Shown here: one piece after another, positions 11,191-21,651 of the stretch
How the letters are laid out: each line of letters opens with the position of its first letter
How positions within the stretch are numbered: position 1 is the first letter of the stretch
Assembly (NCBI GenBank): GCA_029961685.1
Contig: JARWKL010000004.1
Coordinates: 36,940,986-37,004,985, forward strand
Source: Aristolochia californica
Taxonomy: Eukaryota; Streptophyta; Magnoliopsida; Piperales; Aristolochiaceae
Reading direction: 5' to 3'
Length of the DNA stretch: 64,000 bases
Made by a program: the position numbers and the translations under genes
The notes under the pieces: generated by a model
Databases searched by the model: none
Told to the model about the DNA's origin: nothing
What the model saw: only the letters and a program-made list of their open reading frames with translations

Positions 11191-11557
11191 GAAGTATGCA
11201 TGAGCAACCCACCTTGGTTCACTTATGTTGAAACTTTTGAGCTTAATGAACACTTTCCATCATTGTAGTTCTAAAAGAGTGAAGTGGAAATCAAAGATTA
11301 CATTTTTGTCACTCTACACAGGTCATTGATTGATAAATGCCTATTGATCAAATGATCATTCACTGCATGAACAAAAAATATGAAGATACAAAATCGATTT
11401 TTTAAGGTGACTCTTCATTCCAAATCATTTTCTCCTAATTTTCTTGTGCACCAAGCCCTAAATCTTTGTCCTCCTTCCGTCTTTGAGTGTTTTTCTCATT
11501 CAATCTGAGGTTAAAACCCTTGTTTTCAATGAAACCACTCAAAACCGAATCATCAAC
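11191..11557 (+). other. Spacer between C1 RNase H and downstream ORF
   Basis: No coding signal seen. It contains a TTGATTGATAAATGCCTATTGATCA-like cluster near 11327-11360, in the same relative position as GATTGATTGATCAACC repeats near 63710-63770 in C2. The same palindrome family fills the C LTR. Confidence 0.6.
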
Positions 11558-11935
11558 ATGGTGTGAACGAAGGTGATGGCCAAGAAGAAGACTTCAATGA
11601 AGGAAAATGACACTTCTAAAGAAATGTCAAACTAGAGAGACTATTTCTGGACTAGGCAAAATAGAAATAGGTATTTTTCAGTCTTTGCTCCTAAATCTAT
11701 AGTGAAGCCAACAAAACTTGATGTTTTCTTTTTTGAAAGGGAAATTGAGGGCTTGTTAAACCTCCTTGGGCATTTCAATGGTCTATTCTAGAGAGTGGAA
11801 TTTGTGTACCCTCTCCTTGTGAAAGTATTTTACAACAACCTAGAGGTTGAGCAGTGGGCCACAACCTCAAACTCACTTTCTATGTGAAGAAGACTATGAT
11901 TATCATTTAGTCTATGGACTTGAATGATTTACTTG
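11558..11935 (+). pseudogene. Post-RNase H accessory ORF of C1 (5' part)
   Basis: From the ATG at 11558 the sequence aligns block by block with the minus-strand ORF of C2 (63496 downward): a basic start AKKKTS, FAPKSIVKPTKLDVFF versus FVSKSIVEPTRVLVPF, and a conserved EFVYPLLVKVFYNNLEVE block versus HVYHPFFLKLFYSNLEVE. Several stops interrupt it, and Copia F truncates it at 11936. It resembles the plant-specific domain annotated as putative plant transposon protein, and by position the env-like ORF of SIRE elements; function unknown. Confidence 0.7.
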
Positions 11936-12237
11936 TGTTGATTTCAGGATTCCATACTATAAGGTCTTCAACTTAAGGTAATGGAAAGAGAAAAGAAAGA
12001 AGGAGAAGAGGAGAGGATAGCTGAGAGGAGTGAGAAGAGAGCACACGTTGAGAAGAGAGGGAAAGAGAATTAGGGTTGTGGACTTGTCCAAACCCTCCCC
12101 TTGAAGATTTTTTTTATAGATGCTAAAAGTAACTATATTACAAGTATACCCTTCACCCTAGTAGAAGTGAAAAAGAGACAAGAAAAATAGAAGAGAATTG
12201 CATCAATGGCACCCAAGCTTGCTTATATCTTTTAACA
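11936..12237 (-). repeat. 3' LTR of Copia F
   Basis: On the minus strand it runs TGTTAAAAGATATAAGC to GAATCCTGAAATCAACA, right after a GAGGGGGAG tract. It contains TATAAAAAAAATCTTC and an AGGGGAGGGTTTGGACAAG box that also occurs in the LTR of element D (50719-51021, 303 bp), so F and D are related families. Confidence 0.82.
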
Positions 12238-12533
12238 CTCCCCCTCATATTGGTGGTGAAAAGACATCATATAACCCCAACTTGGTACATACAGTGGAGA
12301 GAACCTTGAAGTTAATTGACTTTGTGAATATATCAGCAAGTTGTCTATGAGTTGAGACATGTTAAAACTTATAATTCCTTCTTCTAAGTTTTCTCTGAGA
12401 AAGTGACAATCCACCTCGATATGCTTACTTCTCTCATGGAAGACTAGGTTGGAGGCAATATGGATCACAACTTGATTATTACAATGGAGTTCCATCAGAC
12501 CTTCTATATGGAATCCCAACTCTATTAGATTTA

Positions 12534-13027
12534 TGTTGAGTTGTGGAGCCTACGCCCTACCTTGAGTTGGTCATGGATCAACCTGTGCGGTCAGGTCATG
12601 GGGGTCGAAGGGGGTAGGAAGCCCCCCTCCCAGGAGTTTAGGGGTCGGAGCCCCTGTCCAGTCCATGATATATTAATTGGTATTTCATTAAGGGCAGTTT
12701 GAGAATTTCACTATTGTATGCGATTGCCCTAATTTTCTCTTTATAATTGAGGGACGCCACTATTAGGGTTTTTATCATCTTAATCTGAGGAGCATCTCGA
12801 GTTGCAACTCGAGAGGTTAGAGAGAAACACCTATAAGTGTGAGATTTCTCTTGTAAAGTATTTCATCTTCATAGTGGATTACTGCATCGGCAGAAGATAG
12901 GGCATAGTCTCACCTTGATGTGAACCTATATAAATCTTGTTGTGTTTTTCGTGCTTTTTTTTTTTTTCTTTCACGTTTATTATTATTACTTTCGTTAGTT
13001 TAGAATTAGGGCATCTAATTCCTAACA
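12534..13027 (+). repeat. Solo LTR, family B, in Copia F RNase H
   Basis: Begins TGTTGAGTTGTGGAGCC and ends CTAATTCCTAACA, matching the B1 3' LTR end to end. ATTTA is duplicated at 12529-12533 and 13028-13032. Removing it rejoins the minus-strand RNase H of F. Plus orientation, 494 bp. Confidence 0.92.
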
Positions 13028-13446
13028 ATTTAATCCGTAGAAGCTCGCTTATTGCATGTGCCATGGCTCTATATTCTGTTTCTGCACTTGACCTTGCAAC
13101 TACATTATTTTTTACTTCTGCATGTAACAAGATTGCCTCCAACTAGAGTACAATATCTTGAAGTAGATCTTCTATCATTTGATGATCTGGCCCAATCTAC
13201 CCACTCAACATCGGCAAAAATTTCAATATTGAAATGACCATGACTCTGATATAAGCCTTTGTCCTGGTGCCTTTTTCAAGTACATGAGAATCCTCTCCAA
13301 TGCATACCAATGAGACATCTGAGATTTATGCATATATTGACTAACCACACTGACTACAAAAAAAATATTTGGTCTAGTCACGGTGAGATAAATAAGCTTT
13401 CCGACTGGCCTTTGGTACTTGACCACATCAACTTCTTCTCCTCCCT

Positions 13447-13466
13447 CCCCCCCCCCCCCCCCCCCC
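13447..13466. repeat. Poly-C tract
   Basis: Twenty consecutive C on the plus strand, in the minus-strand RT region of Copia F, where it would encode a Gly run. Probably slippage in dead sequence, or a length error in assembly. Confidence 0.8.
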
Positions 13467-14330
13467 CTCTGATGGAAACCATTATATGTTAGCCAAGCCA
13501 TGGACTACTGGCTACCATTATATTAGGTAGTAGGCATTGGATCAAACAGGAGTTGAATAGAGTCTCGCTCTATCACATGAGGTGGATAGGTACAGATAAA
13601 CAGTTGAACGTGGGGATACATGCCTAAACTAAAGAACCTCAGTACCACGGAAGTACTTAAGGAGTCAAAAGTCTTTCATCTTGAATTCATTTCATATCTT
13701 GTGTTTGACTTGACTAATGTTATCAGTCTCACAACTAGAAAAATAATATCATCCACGTACACAAAGAGTAGTACCACACTTTTTATTTGTATGCTTGAAA
13801 AATACAGAATGGTCCACAAAGCATGTTGTGAACCCGAATTAAAGCATTGCTTGACTAAACTTATCAAACCATGCCCACAGAGATTACTTCAAACCATGTA
13901 GTAATTTTTAGGCAATATACCAACTTCCCCTCAGCCACATATCTAGGTGGTTTCTGCATATAAATTTCCTCCTTAATATCGCCATTGAAGAAGACATTCT
14001 TTCACATCTAGCTGAAAAACATGCCATTGAGAGTTAGCATGAAGAGATAATAAAATATTTACCTAGTTGAGTTTGGCGATTGGAGAACAAGTTTTCTCAT
14101 TATCAATCACATAACACCGAGTATAGCCTTTAGCCACGAATCGGGCTTTAAGGTGGGCCACGAAGCCCTCAAGATTATGTTTTACAGTGAGTATCTATTT
14201 ACAACCCACTGTCTTTTTTCCAGATGGCAAGGGAACAAGTCTCTACGTCTGATTCTCATAAAGGGCTTCCATCTCTTCATCCATGGCCTTTTTTCCATCC
14301 TGGATGTTGTACGGACTCTTGATAAGACTT

Positions 14331-14360
14331 TGTTGGAAGATGGGCCCAAGCCTACACTAC
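14331..14360 (+). repeat. Family A LTR start, truncated
   Basis: TGTTGGAAGATGGGCCCAAG followed by CCTACAC is the first 30 bp of a family A LTR. The Gypsy element starts directly after it, so G inserted into an A copy whose remainder is not seen. Confidence 0.7.
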
Positions 14361-15200
14361 TGTTGAGGACACAATAGCACACTGAGTCACCCAAAGGAAG
14401 CGGCAATAACTTACTGAGTAATTACTTTTAAATTTCATATTTTATAATGCTTTAAGTATATATTTTTTCATTAATTATTTATTGATCAAGGACATAGGGG
14501 CAGAATTGTCAAATTAAGCCCTAAAACTCCTATGATGTCAAACCCTATTTAGAGGGTAGAGAAATAGAAAAGAGGCAAATATTGAATTAGGTTAAACAGG
14601 GTTTGGAGTTCTCCTTTACAAGCTCTAGGGTTGGGAGGTCTCCTTGATGAGCTCCAGGTATGGTTCTCTTGATTTGGGTTTTATTCTTTCTCTCTTTAAA
14701 ATCTGGTTTGCATTGATATTATTCAAGCCAAGAGAAAGGATTGAATTACTATTTTCCGAGTTCAAGTTGAGGTTGTAGCCTCTTCCACGTTCACAACAGC
14801 AAGAGGGAACAATTCTCCTTCAATCCGAGCAAGAAAAGGGAGGTTCTTGAGTCCCTAACTGAGCAGCACATCTAAAAGAGGTAGCTTTAGCCTCTAACCG
14901 AGTAAGGGAGGGTTAGGAAGTCCTAATCCCTCCTATGTGAATAGAAAAAACCTTTCTAGAGGGTCCCTACCCTGTTAGACGTGAGCAGCAACAAGGGTTC
15001 AACCCAACCTGGCCAAGAACAGCAAGGGAATTCATCCCTTACCCAAGGAGGTTAAGAAAAGGAAACTCCTTTTCAATATTACCTAGAACTGGTGAGGAAA
15101 AGAGACTCTTGTCCTCCTTACCGAGACCAACAACCCCCATTACAGTGATGGATTCACAATTCCCATGCCGAGTTACTATCCATGGCTAGGGACCACAACA
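14361..15200 (+). repeat. 5' LTR of Gypsy G
   Basis: TGTTGAGGACACAATAGC to GACCACAACA, 840 bp. It has short repeats of a GTTCTTGAGTCCCTAAC/AACCGAGTAAGGGAGG type in its second half. The matching 3' copy begins at 20410. Confidence 0.9.
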
Positions 15201-15201
15201 A

Positions 15202-15216
15202 CTTGGTATCAAAGTA
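15202..15216 (+). promoter_or_regulatory. Primer binding site of Gypsy G
   Basis: CTTGGTATCAAAGTA directly follows the 5' LTR and resembles the initiator Met tRNA 3' end with two changes. Eight bases downstream the gag ATG (15224) starts. Confidence 0.75.
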
Positions 15217-15571
15217 GGGTAACATGGTGGAGAACAACATTAATGAATTAAGGGAAGTGGTGCTCAGAGGTCAGCAAGCATTGGCAATGACTGATGGAAA
15301 AATTGCTTTAATCATGGAGCAAATTCCGGATATGAATATTCAGATTAAGAGACTTTCTGGGATGATGGGAAATATGATGACTAGAAGGAACGCAATTCCG
15401 GAACAAAGAGGAGAGGATAACTTGCACAACAGAGGGGGAGACCAGTTTGCTAGGCGCACTAGTGTTCCTGGCCAGATTGGAAATTTCAACTAGGGAGGAG
15501 GCACCGAACCAAGGTATACAAAACTTAATTTTCCTACCATCAATGGATCAGAAGACCCTTTGATTTGGTTA

Positions 15572-16368
15572 TGTTGGAAGATAGGGCCCAAGACCACACG
15601 ACCAAAGAATGCCCACATATCTAAGAGCATTATAAGATGGGCCACTCGACCAAAGAAGGCCCATAAGATGGGCCCAAACACATAAGAAGTAGGACCCACA
15701 ATGAATACCATGAGCTGTCATCCTTACCACATCAGTTGGAAGATCAAGAAGGACTCACAAAAGTATCTTTATCTTAGGGTCACAACCAAGAAGAGTTTTA
15801 GTTTGAGTTAAGTTTGTCTTTTATTTACATTGAGTTATTTAATTAAGTTAGGACTTATCTTTAAGTGTTTGAGTTTGGGTGTAATTGGGACAAAGGTAGT
15901 TTTATTGTAATAGGACTCTACTACTATTAAGCACCTAGCCAATACTACCCAAAAGACTAGCCTGTTAGGAGCGGAAGACATAGGTACTTAACCCAAGACC
16001 ATAACATCACACCCCTCCTTTGCAGACGTCGGCCCACTTGTGACGGCCCACTCTAGCGACGACCCACTCCACCAAGGTCGTCACCTCCGCACGTGCCGTG
16101 GCCTACTCCGTCAAGGTCGTCGCCTCCGCATAGGTGGCCCTTCGCAGTCGCCCCCTCCGGGATTCAAACGCGCAATGAGGGAGCTAGCTCTGATACCAAA
16201 TGTTAAGCACCTAGCCAATACTACCCAAAAGACCGGCCTGTTAGGAGCGGAAGACATAGGTACTTAACCCAGGACCATAAAAACTACCTTCCTCTATTAT
16301 AAATAGAGGTTCATGTACTCTAATTATAACAAGTCAATGAAGTATTTCTCTTTTCAATAAATTCAACA
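15572..16368 (+). repeat. Solo LTR, family A, in Gypsy gag
   Basis: Starts TGTTGGAAGATAGGGCCC and ends ATTCAACA; GGTTA is duplicated at 15567-15571 and 16369-16373. Without the TRIM inside (15925-16282 plus its duplication) it would be about 434 bp, the normal family A length. Removing it joins DPLIWL to the following gag sequence. Confidence 0.93.
15925..16282 (-). mobile_element. TRIM element 1 (family H), complete
   Basis: Miniature LTR element of 358 bp with 82-bp LTRs at 15925-16006 and 16201-16282 and a 194-bp internal part. ACTAC is duplicated on both sides (15920-15924, 16283-16287). On the minus strand the PBS TTTGGTATCAGAGC (16187-16200) follows the first LTR. I count 5 mismatches between the two LTRs. 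The internal part has GGCCCACTCTAG-type repeats and encodes nothing recognisable; it must be mobilised in trans. Confidence 0.93.
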
Positions 16369-17159
16369 GGTTACATAGGAACGGAAAATTTTTATCCATC
16401 AAAGAACAACACATAGTGATATGGTAGGTCTGGCTGTTTTCCACTTGCTTGGGGAAGCACAACTTTAATTTCATCAAGTTGAGTTGAATAGATTAGTGCT
16501 GGATTGGGAAGAGCTTAAAGAATTATGCACTATACGATTCGGCCCTCCGGCCCACAACAACCCCTTGGGGGATTTGGTGCTGTTACGACAAACTGGTCTA
16601 GTGAAACTCTATCAAAAACAGTTCCAAGAAAAAATGGCAAGAGCTAGAAGGATGGTTCGCGTAGACCAGCATGTCAATTTATTTACAGTGGGCCTTAATG
16701 AGTCATTACGGTTAGAGGTGGAGCTACATGCACGTGCTAACTTAACTCAAGCAATGAATCTAGCTCGCGCACTGGAACTTCGACAAAAAGTTCAAAATGG
16801 GAGGCCAGCTTGGTAAGGGAACTGGAACACTTCCACTAGCTGGCAAGAGAGACACAACACTAATACTCAGTTAGCTTCTCAGTCATGGCAACAAGTAAAA
16901 AATTATCCCAGTATTACTCCTACAGTAGATACACGGCCTAGCAACCCACCCGCCCAGTATATTCGAAAATTAACTAGTGGGGAGATGGCTGAGCGCAAGG
17001 CAAAGAATTTATGTTACAATTGTGATGAAACATACAAGGCACGCCATCAGTGTAAAAGGTTGTTCTGGTTAGAGGTCGATGAAGTCACAAAACCACTACA
17101 GATTGATGATACTATTGAGGAGGATCCACCAGAAATCTCTCTGCATGCCATTACATGAC

Positions 17160-17520
17160 AGAAATCCACCAAAGCGATGCACGTCTGCACTCGAGTGATG
17201 GACTAGGGCCTTGTAAGCCTTGTGGATTCGGGAAGTACACATAATTTTCTCAATTGGACCACTGCTCAACACCTCCAACTACAAATACTTCCACACTCAG
17301 CAATAACTATTTCGGTTGCCAATGAAGAAAAATTTCCTTGCTATGACATCAGTAAAAAAGTTAAGTTCTAAATCAATACGATTTTCTTTCATTCTGAATT
17401 TTTTGTCATACCTCTAGCTGGGTTCGATATGGTTTTGGGTATTAAATGGCTGCAAACACTGGGACCTATTTTATGGGATTTTACTGCTTTAACTAGGAGT
17501 TTTGAAATGGGCGGATAAGA
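17160..17520 (+). pseudogene. Gypsy aspartic protease (G)
   Basis: Readable as a retropepsin-type domain: the active-site block LVDSGSTHNFLN near 17218 is intact, followed by SVANEEKFPCYD near 17315 and FVIPLAGFDMVLGIKWL near 17400, the usual C-terminal block before RT in chromoviruses. A stop and a frameshift lie upstream. It would process the polyprotein. Confidence 0.85.
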
Positions 17521-17539
17521 AGTATTATTATAGGGCAGT

Positions 17540-18960
17540 CTCGTGGACAAGTCACATCATATTCATACGATTCAATCACATGACAATCTGGACAGCAATA
17601 TAGATAATCTTCGGGATGAATTCTTGGACTTGTTCCAAGAGCCCTCGAGGCTGCCTCCCTTGAGGCACTGTGACCATCGGATATGTTTAAAACAGGGATC
17701 AAAAGTGGGGCTTGTTCGACCTTATTGGTACACACATCTCCTAAAAGACAAAATTGAATGATAGTGCCAAGCAATGCTACAACAAGGCCTTATTCGTAGC
17801 AGTCGTTCCCCATTCTCATCATCAGTCCTCCTCGTAAAAAAAATGATGGTGCATGGCATTTCTGTGTTGATTATCGGGAATTGAATACCCAAACTGTGAA
17901 AGATATGTTCCCTATTCCAGTGGTGGAGGAACTTTTAGATGAATTGCACGGTTCTCATATATTCACCGAATTGGACCTGCACTCTGGATATCATCAGGTT
18001 CGTATGCACCCAGATGACATCAAGAAAACGGTTTTCCTCACTCATCATGGCCACTTGGAATTTGTGGTCATGCCATTTGGATTATCCAACGCCCCATCCA
18101 CATTTCAGGTATTAATGAACGAGGTATTTCGTAACTATCTTCTCAAATTTGTACTTATTTTTTTTATGACATACTCATTTACAACCAGTCTGGACATCAG
18201 CATTTAGAGCATTTAGAATTGGTATTTGAATTGTCGCATGCCCATCAATTATATATAAATAAATTGAAATGTTCATTTGCAACATCACATGTGGCCTATC
18301 TCGGCCATATTATTTCACATGATGGAGTCACAGTGGATTTCGAGAAAATTCAGGCTATTGCTGATTGGCCACAACCTATGAATACCTCGGTTTGAGAGGG
18401 TTTTTGGGATTGGTAGGTTATTACAAAAAATTTATCAGACTCTATAGACCGATTGCTGCACCATTGACAAATCTCCTCAAGAAAAATTCCTATATTTGGA
18501 ATGAGCAGGCTACCCAGTCCTTTGGAAATCTCAAATTAGCTCTTGCATCCGCACCAGTTCTGCAACTTCCCAATTTTGAAGAGTTATTTGAGGTCAAGTG
18601 TGACACATCAGGTGGGGAAATTGGGGCCGTTTTACAACAACACTTTCACCCTATTACATATTTCAGTCGGCAACTGGCAGTACGACATCACAAATTGCCA
18701 GCATATGAATGGGAGTTAATTGGGTTGGCCAAAGTTGTACAACATTGGTGCTTGTATTTATGTGGTCGTGCATTTATTATTTGAACTGATCATTACAACC
18801 TCAAATATTTTCTGGAGCAACGCCTCACGACTTATCCTCAACAACATTGGATAAGTAAATTGCTGGGATTCGAATTTAAGGTGGAATACAACGCAGGCAA
18901 ATTAAACAAGGCGATTGATGCTTTGTTCCGATGTTTGGAGACCCCGCCACTTCTATATTG
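17540..18960 (+). pseudogene. Gypsy reverse transcriptase and RNase H (G)
   Basis: Blocks in order: LRHCDHRI near 17660, [25 protein letters not shown] (from 17878), [17 protein letters not shown] near 17960, [14 protein letters not shown] near 18070, then the catalytic FFDD block near 18155, where a one-base loss shifts frame. RNase H follows: HIISHDGV near 18308, LRGFLGLVGYYKKFIR near 18392, CDTSGGEIGAVLQQ near 18600, HPITYFSRQL near 18648. The phrases are typical of chromoviruses. Confidence 0.9.
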
Positions 18961-19079
18961 ATATCAGCCAGCCTCATTTTCTTCTTTTAGACTTGGTCAA
19001 GGAGGAAAATGTCAGCAATCCGGTTCTTCTTGATATGCACAAGAAAATCACAGAGGGGGCCATGGACTCTAGATGGACC

Positions 19080-20400
19080 ATTCAAAACTCTCTTATTTAT
19101 TACTATTCGCGATTATATATCCTACACACTTCAGCTTTGGTTTCAGCCATCATCTCGGCATACCATCACAACACTCATTATGGCATCCAGAAAACCTTAC
19201 ATCGCATTCGAGTGGATTTCTATTGGCAGAGTATGAAGACCTCCATTGCAGCATATGTAACATCCTGTTCGATGTGTCAACGTAACAAGGCCGAACACTT
19301 AAGTCCAACAAGTCTCCTGCAACCTTTGGCACTTCCTACATAGGTGTGGGCCGATATTTCTATGGACTTTTTTGAAGGTCTTCCACTTTCTTCCTGCAAG
19401 TTGATATTATTTGTGGTGGTGGATCGATTCTCCAAGTATGCTCACTTCATACCCATGGCTCACCCGTATACAACATCCAAAGTGGCACAAATATTTCTCG
19501 AGCATATTGTTTGTTTACATGTATTCCAGAATCGATTGTCAGTGATCGAGATACAGTTTTTACTAGCACTTTTTGGCACGAACTATTTCGTCTTTGCTAC
19601 ACCAAGTTGAAGTTCTCATCATCATATCATCCTCAAACAGACGGACCAATAGAGGTCGTTAACCGAACTGTGGAAATGTATCTCTGATGTCTTGTGGGTG
19701 ATCGTCCTAAAACCTGGGTGCAATGGCTACCATGGGCAGAATATTGTTACAACACCTCCTTCCACATAGCTTTACAATCTATTCCCTTCAGCGTTCTCTA
19801 TGGCAGAGATCCGCCTCGGCTTCTCTCGTATACTCTGGGCTCCACCCCCGTGGACTCTATTGATCGAGCACTTATGAAACGGGACTAGGTGCTGCAGAAT
19901 ATTTTGGATCGCCTCCTCAAAGCACAGGTTCATATGAAGGACTTCTATGAAAAAGGACACTGGGATATTAAATACAAGGAAGGTGACTATGTCTAGTTAC
20001 GACTCCATCTGTACCATCAACACTCACTAGCGAGCCAACAATGTCATAAAAATTCCCCAAAATACTTTGGACCTTTCGCTATTATTCCATGCATCGGGCC
20101 AGTAGCCTATCAATTGCAACTTCCTGCAACACATAAACTTCATGATGTGTTCCATGTTTCATTACTTAACCCCTTTAAGGGTCTACTTCTATCGGCAATT
20201 CTGTCTCTTCCTCCGGTGGTCAATGAACAAATTCTTACTCCAGCTACGGTATTGCGGGCCCATCAGATTAATGACCAGTGGGAAATTCTTGTACAGTGGA
20301 AGGACACTAAAAAAGAAGGTGTGACATGGGAGTAGCTAGCCAACTTCCAACTAGTCTACCCATCTTACGAGCTTGAGGACAAGCATTTTCTCCAAAGAGG
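19080..20400 (+). pseudogene. Gypsy integrase with C-terminal chromodomain (G)
   Basis: HHCC zinc region near 19160-19290 (HYGIQKTLHRI ... CSMCQRNKAEH), first-Asp block [13 protein letters not shown] near 19346, [12 protein letters not shown] near 19410; later blocks are frame-shifted. The C-terminal GPY/F-like region reads LHDVFHVSLLNPF near 20136. A chromodomain-like end (EILVQWKDTKKEGVTWE, 20280-20335) and the tail YELEDKHFLQ near 20370 follow, then a G-rich PPT. Chromodomains direct insertion to marked chromatin, so G is a chromovirus, possibly Reina-like. Confidence 0.87.
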
Positions 20401-20409
20401 GGGGGGGGA

Positions 20410-21207
20410 TGTTCAGGACACAATAGCAGACCAAGTCACCCAAAGGAAGCGAAAATAACTCACTGAGTTAATTACTTTTAAATTTCATATATTATAATGC
20501 TTTAAATATATTTTTCATTAATTATGTATTGATCAAGGACGCAAGGGCAGAATTGTCAAATTAAGCCCTAAAACTCCAATGATGCCAAACCCTATTTAGA
20601 GGGTAAAGAAATACAAAAGAGGCAAGTATTGAATTAGGTTAAATAGGGTTTGGAGTTCTCCTTGACGAGCTCTAGGGTTGGGAGGTCTCCTTGTTGAGCT
20701 CCAAGTATGGTTATCCTGATTTGGGTTTATTCTTTCTCTCTTTGAATTCTGGTTTGCATTGATATTATTCAAGGCAAGAGAAAGGATTAAATTACTATTT
20801 TCCAAGTTCAAGTTGAGGTTGTAGCCTCTTCCACGTTCACAGTAGCAAGAGGGAATAATTATCCTTCAATCCGCGCAAGGAAAGGGAGGTTCTTGAGTCC
20901 CTAACCGAGTAGCACATCTAAAAGAGGTAGTTTTAGCCTCTAACCGAGTAAGGGAGGGTTACCAAGTCCTAATCCCTCCTACGTGAATAACAGCAACCTT
21001 TCTAGAGGGTACCTACCCTATTAGACGTGAGCAGCAACAAGGTTTCAACCCTACTGGCTGAGAACAACAAGGGAACTCATCCCTTACCCGAGGAGGTTAA
21101 GAAAAGGAAACCTGTTTTCAATATTACCAAGAACATGGGAGGAAAAGAGACTCCTTTCCTCCTTACCGAGACCAACAACCCCCATTACAGTGTTGGATTC
21201 ACAATTG
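20410..21207 (+). repeat. 3' LTR of Gypsy G, 3' end missing
   Basis: Starts TGTTCAGGACACAATAGC right after a purine tract ending in a G run and parallels the 5' LTR to ATTCACAATT, where family H TRIM sequence takes over. The last 50-60 bp of the LTR are missing. Confidence 0.88.
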
Positions 21208-21550
21208 GGCCACTAGAGTGGGCCGTTGTGGACGTCAGCCCATAAAGGTGGGAGTATTGTTATGATCCTGGGGTTAAGTTCTTGGTTTTCTGCTACCTAC
21301 CGGGCCGGTCTTTTGGGTAGCATTGGCTAGGTGCTTAACATTTGGTATCAGAGCTATACCATGGTTGTGGTTCGAATCCCAGAGGGGGTGACCTAGATGG
21401 GGCGACCTAGAGACTTGTGTAGCGCAAAAAGGCGGTCCAGGTCGCTAGAGTGGGCTGTTGTGGTCGTCAGCTCATAACAGTGAGAGTATTGTTATGATCC
21501 TGGGGTAAGTGTTTGGTTTTCCGCCACCTACCAGGCCGGTCTTTTAGGCA
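21208..21550 (+). mobile_element. Tandem TRIM, family H (partial, LTR-internal-LTR)
   Basis: Order: end of a TRIM internal part (21208-21257), a full 83-bp LTR (21258-21340), PBS TTTGGTATCAGAGC (21341-21354), a complete internal part, then a second LTR from 21490 truncated near 21550. Internal sequence before the first full LTR shows this was at least a dimer sharing LTRs. Confidence 0.88.
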
Positions 21551-21651
21551 AAACAAGTCCATAACCTCTTTCTTCCTTCTATTTTCTCCCCAACAAAGCT
21601 TTCTCCATGAGCTAATCCATGGAGTCCTAAAAATCAATATGGTGTCAAAGC
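21551..21651 (+). repeat. LTR end plus primer binding site of an unassigned element
   Basis: An LTR end like those of F and D (ATGGAGTCCTAAAAATCAATA) is followed at about 21640 by TGGTGTCAAAGC, a two-mismatch initiator Met tRNA site. The LTR start is lost at the TRIM junction. Confidence 0.6.

Larger units (their letters stand above)
3639..11935 (+). mobile_element. Copia retrotransposon C1 (SIRE/Maximus-like)
   Basis: Long plus-strand Copia element: 5' LTR remainder, PBS, gag with a capsid-like domain, protease, integrase, RT, RNase H, spacer, and an extra ORF. It lacks its 3' end because minus-strand Copia F lies in the extra ORF from 11936; no continuation was found to the right. The start of its 5' LTR lies left of B1. 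Lineage call (inference): long LTR, a protease start resembling DSGCSRHMTG, the closing IFTK block and an ORF after RNase H are SIRE-like traits. It is strongly decayed. Confidence 0.85.
11936..14330 (-). mobile_element. Copia retrotransposon F, minus strand, 5' part missing
   Basis: Read right to left: RT, RNase H, PPT (GAGGGGGAG), and a 302-bp 3' LTR. It is inserted in the C1 accessory ORF. Its gag, protease and integrase side is absent because family A LTR sequence starts at 14331, so the right target duplication cannot be checked against ACTTG (11931-11935). A family B solo LTR splits its RNase H. Confidence 0.82.
12238..14330 (-). pseudogene. Copia RT and RNase H (F)
   Basis: Minus-strand blocks from right to left: MDEEMEAL and KKTVGCKW-like near 14280-14180, a decayed AKGYTR region near 14110, an intact FVYVDDIIF block near 13750, KLIYLTVTRPNIFF and YMHKSQMSHW near 13380-13300, SSAETEYRAMAHA near 13070, then after the solo LTR an ELHCNNQ block near 12490 and [11 protein letters not shown] near 12410. 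Frames change several times and a C/G homopolymer has expanded. It is closest in wording to Copia J and is dead. Confidence 0.85.
15224..17100 (+). pseudogene. Gypsy gag (G), split by a solo LTR
   Basis: The 15224-15493 stretch has a coiled-coil-like start and a basic Arg-rich segment. After a stop it continues to DPLIWL (about 15560), is interrupted by the solo LTR 15572-16368, then resumes with a retrotransposon gag domain (16484-16816: LDWEELKELCTIRFGP, LYQKQFQEK, NLFTVGLNESLR). A zinc knuckle CYNCDETYKARHQC, of the form CX2CX7HXC, lies near 17013. Gag builds the particle; this copy is broken. Confidence 0.85.
14361..21207 (+). mobile_element. Gypsy chromovirus G
   Basis: Order LTR, PBS, gag, protease, RT, RNase H, integrase, chromodomain, PPT, LTR is diagnostic of Ty3/Gypsy chromoviruses. 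The 5' LTR is 840 bp; the 3' LTR (20410-21207) lost its last roughly 50-60 bp where TRIM sequence begins. The coding part has many stops and frameshifts, and the gag carries a solo LTR with a TRIM in it. ACTAC at 14356-14360 may be the left target duplication, but the right one is lost. Confidence 0.92.

Noticed and set aside
16040..16267. 75-codon Arg/Pro-rich ORF inside TRIM 1
   Set aside because: Falls within the non-coding internal part and right LTR of the TRIM and is not kept in the other copies.
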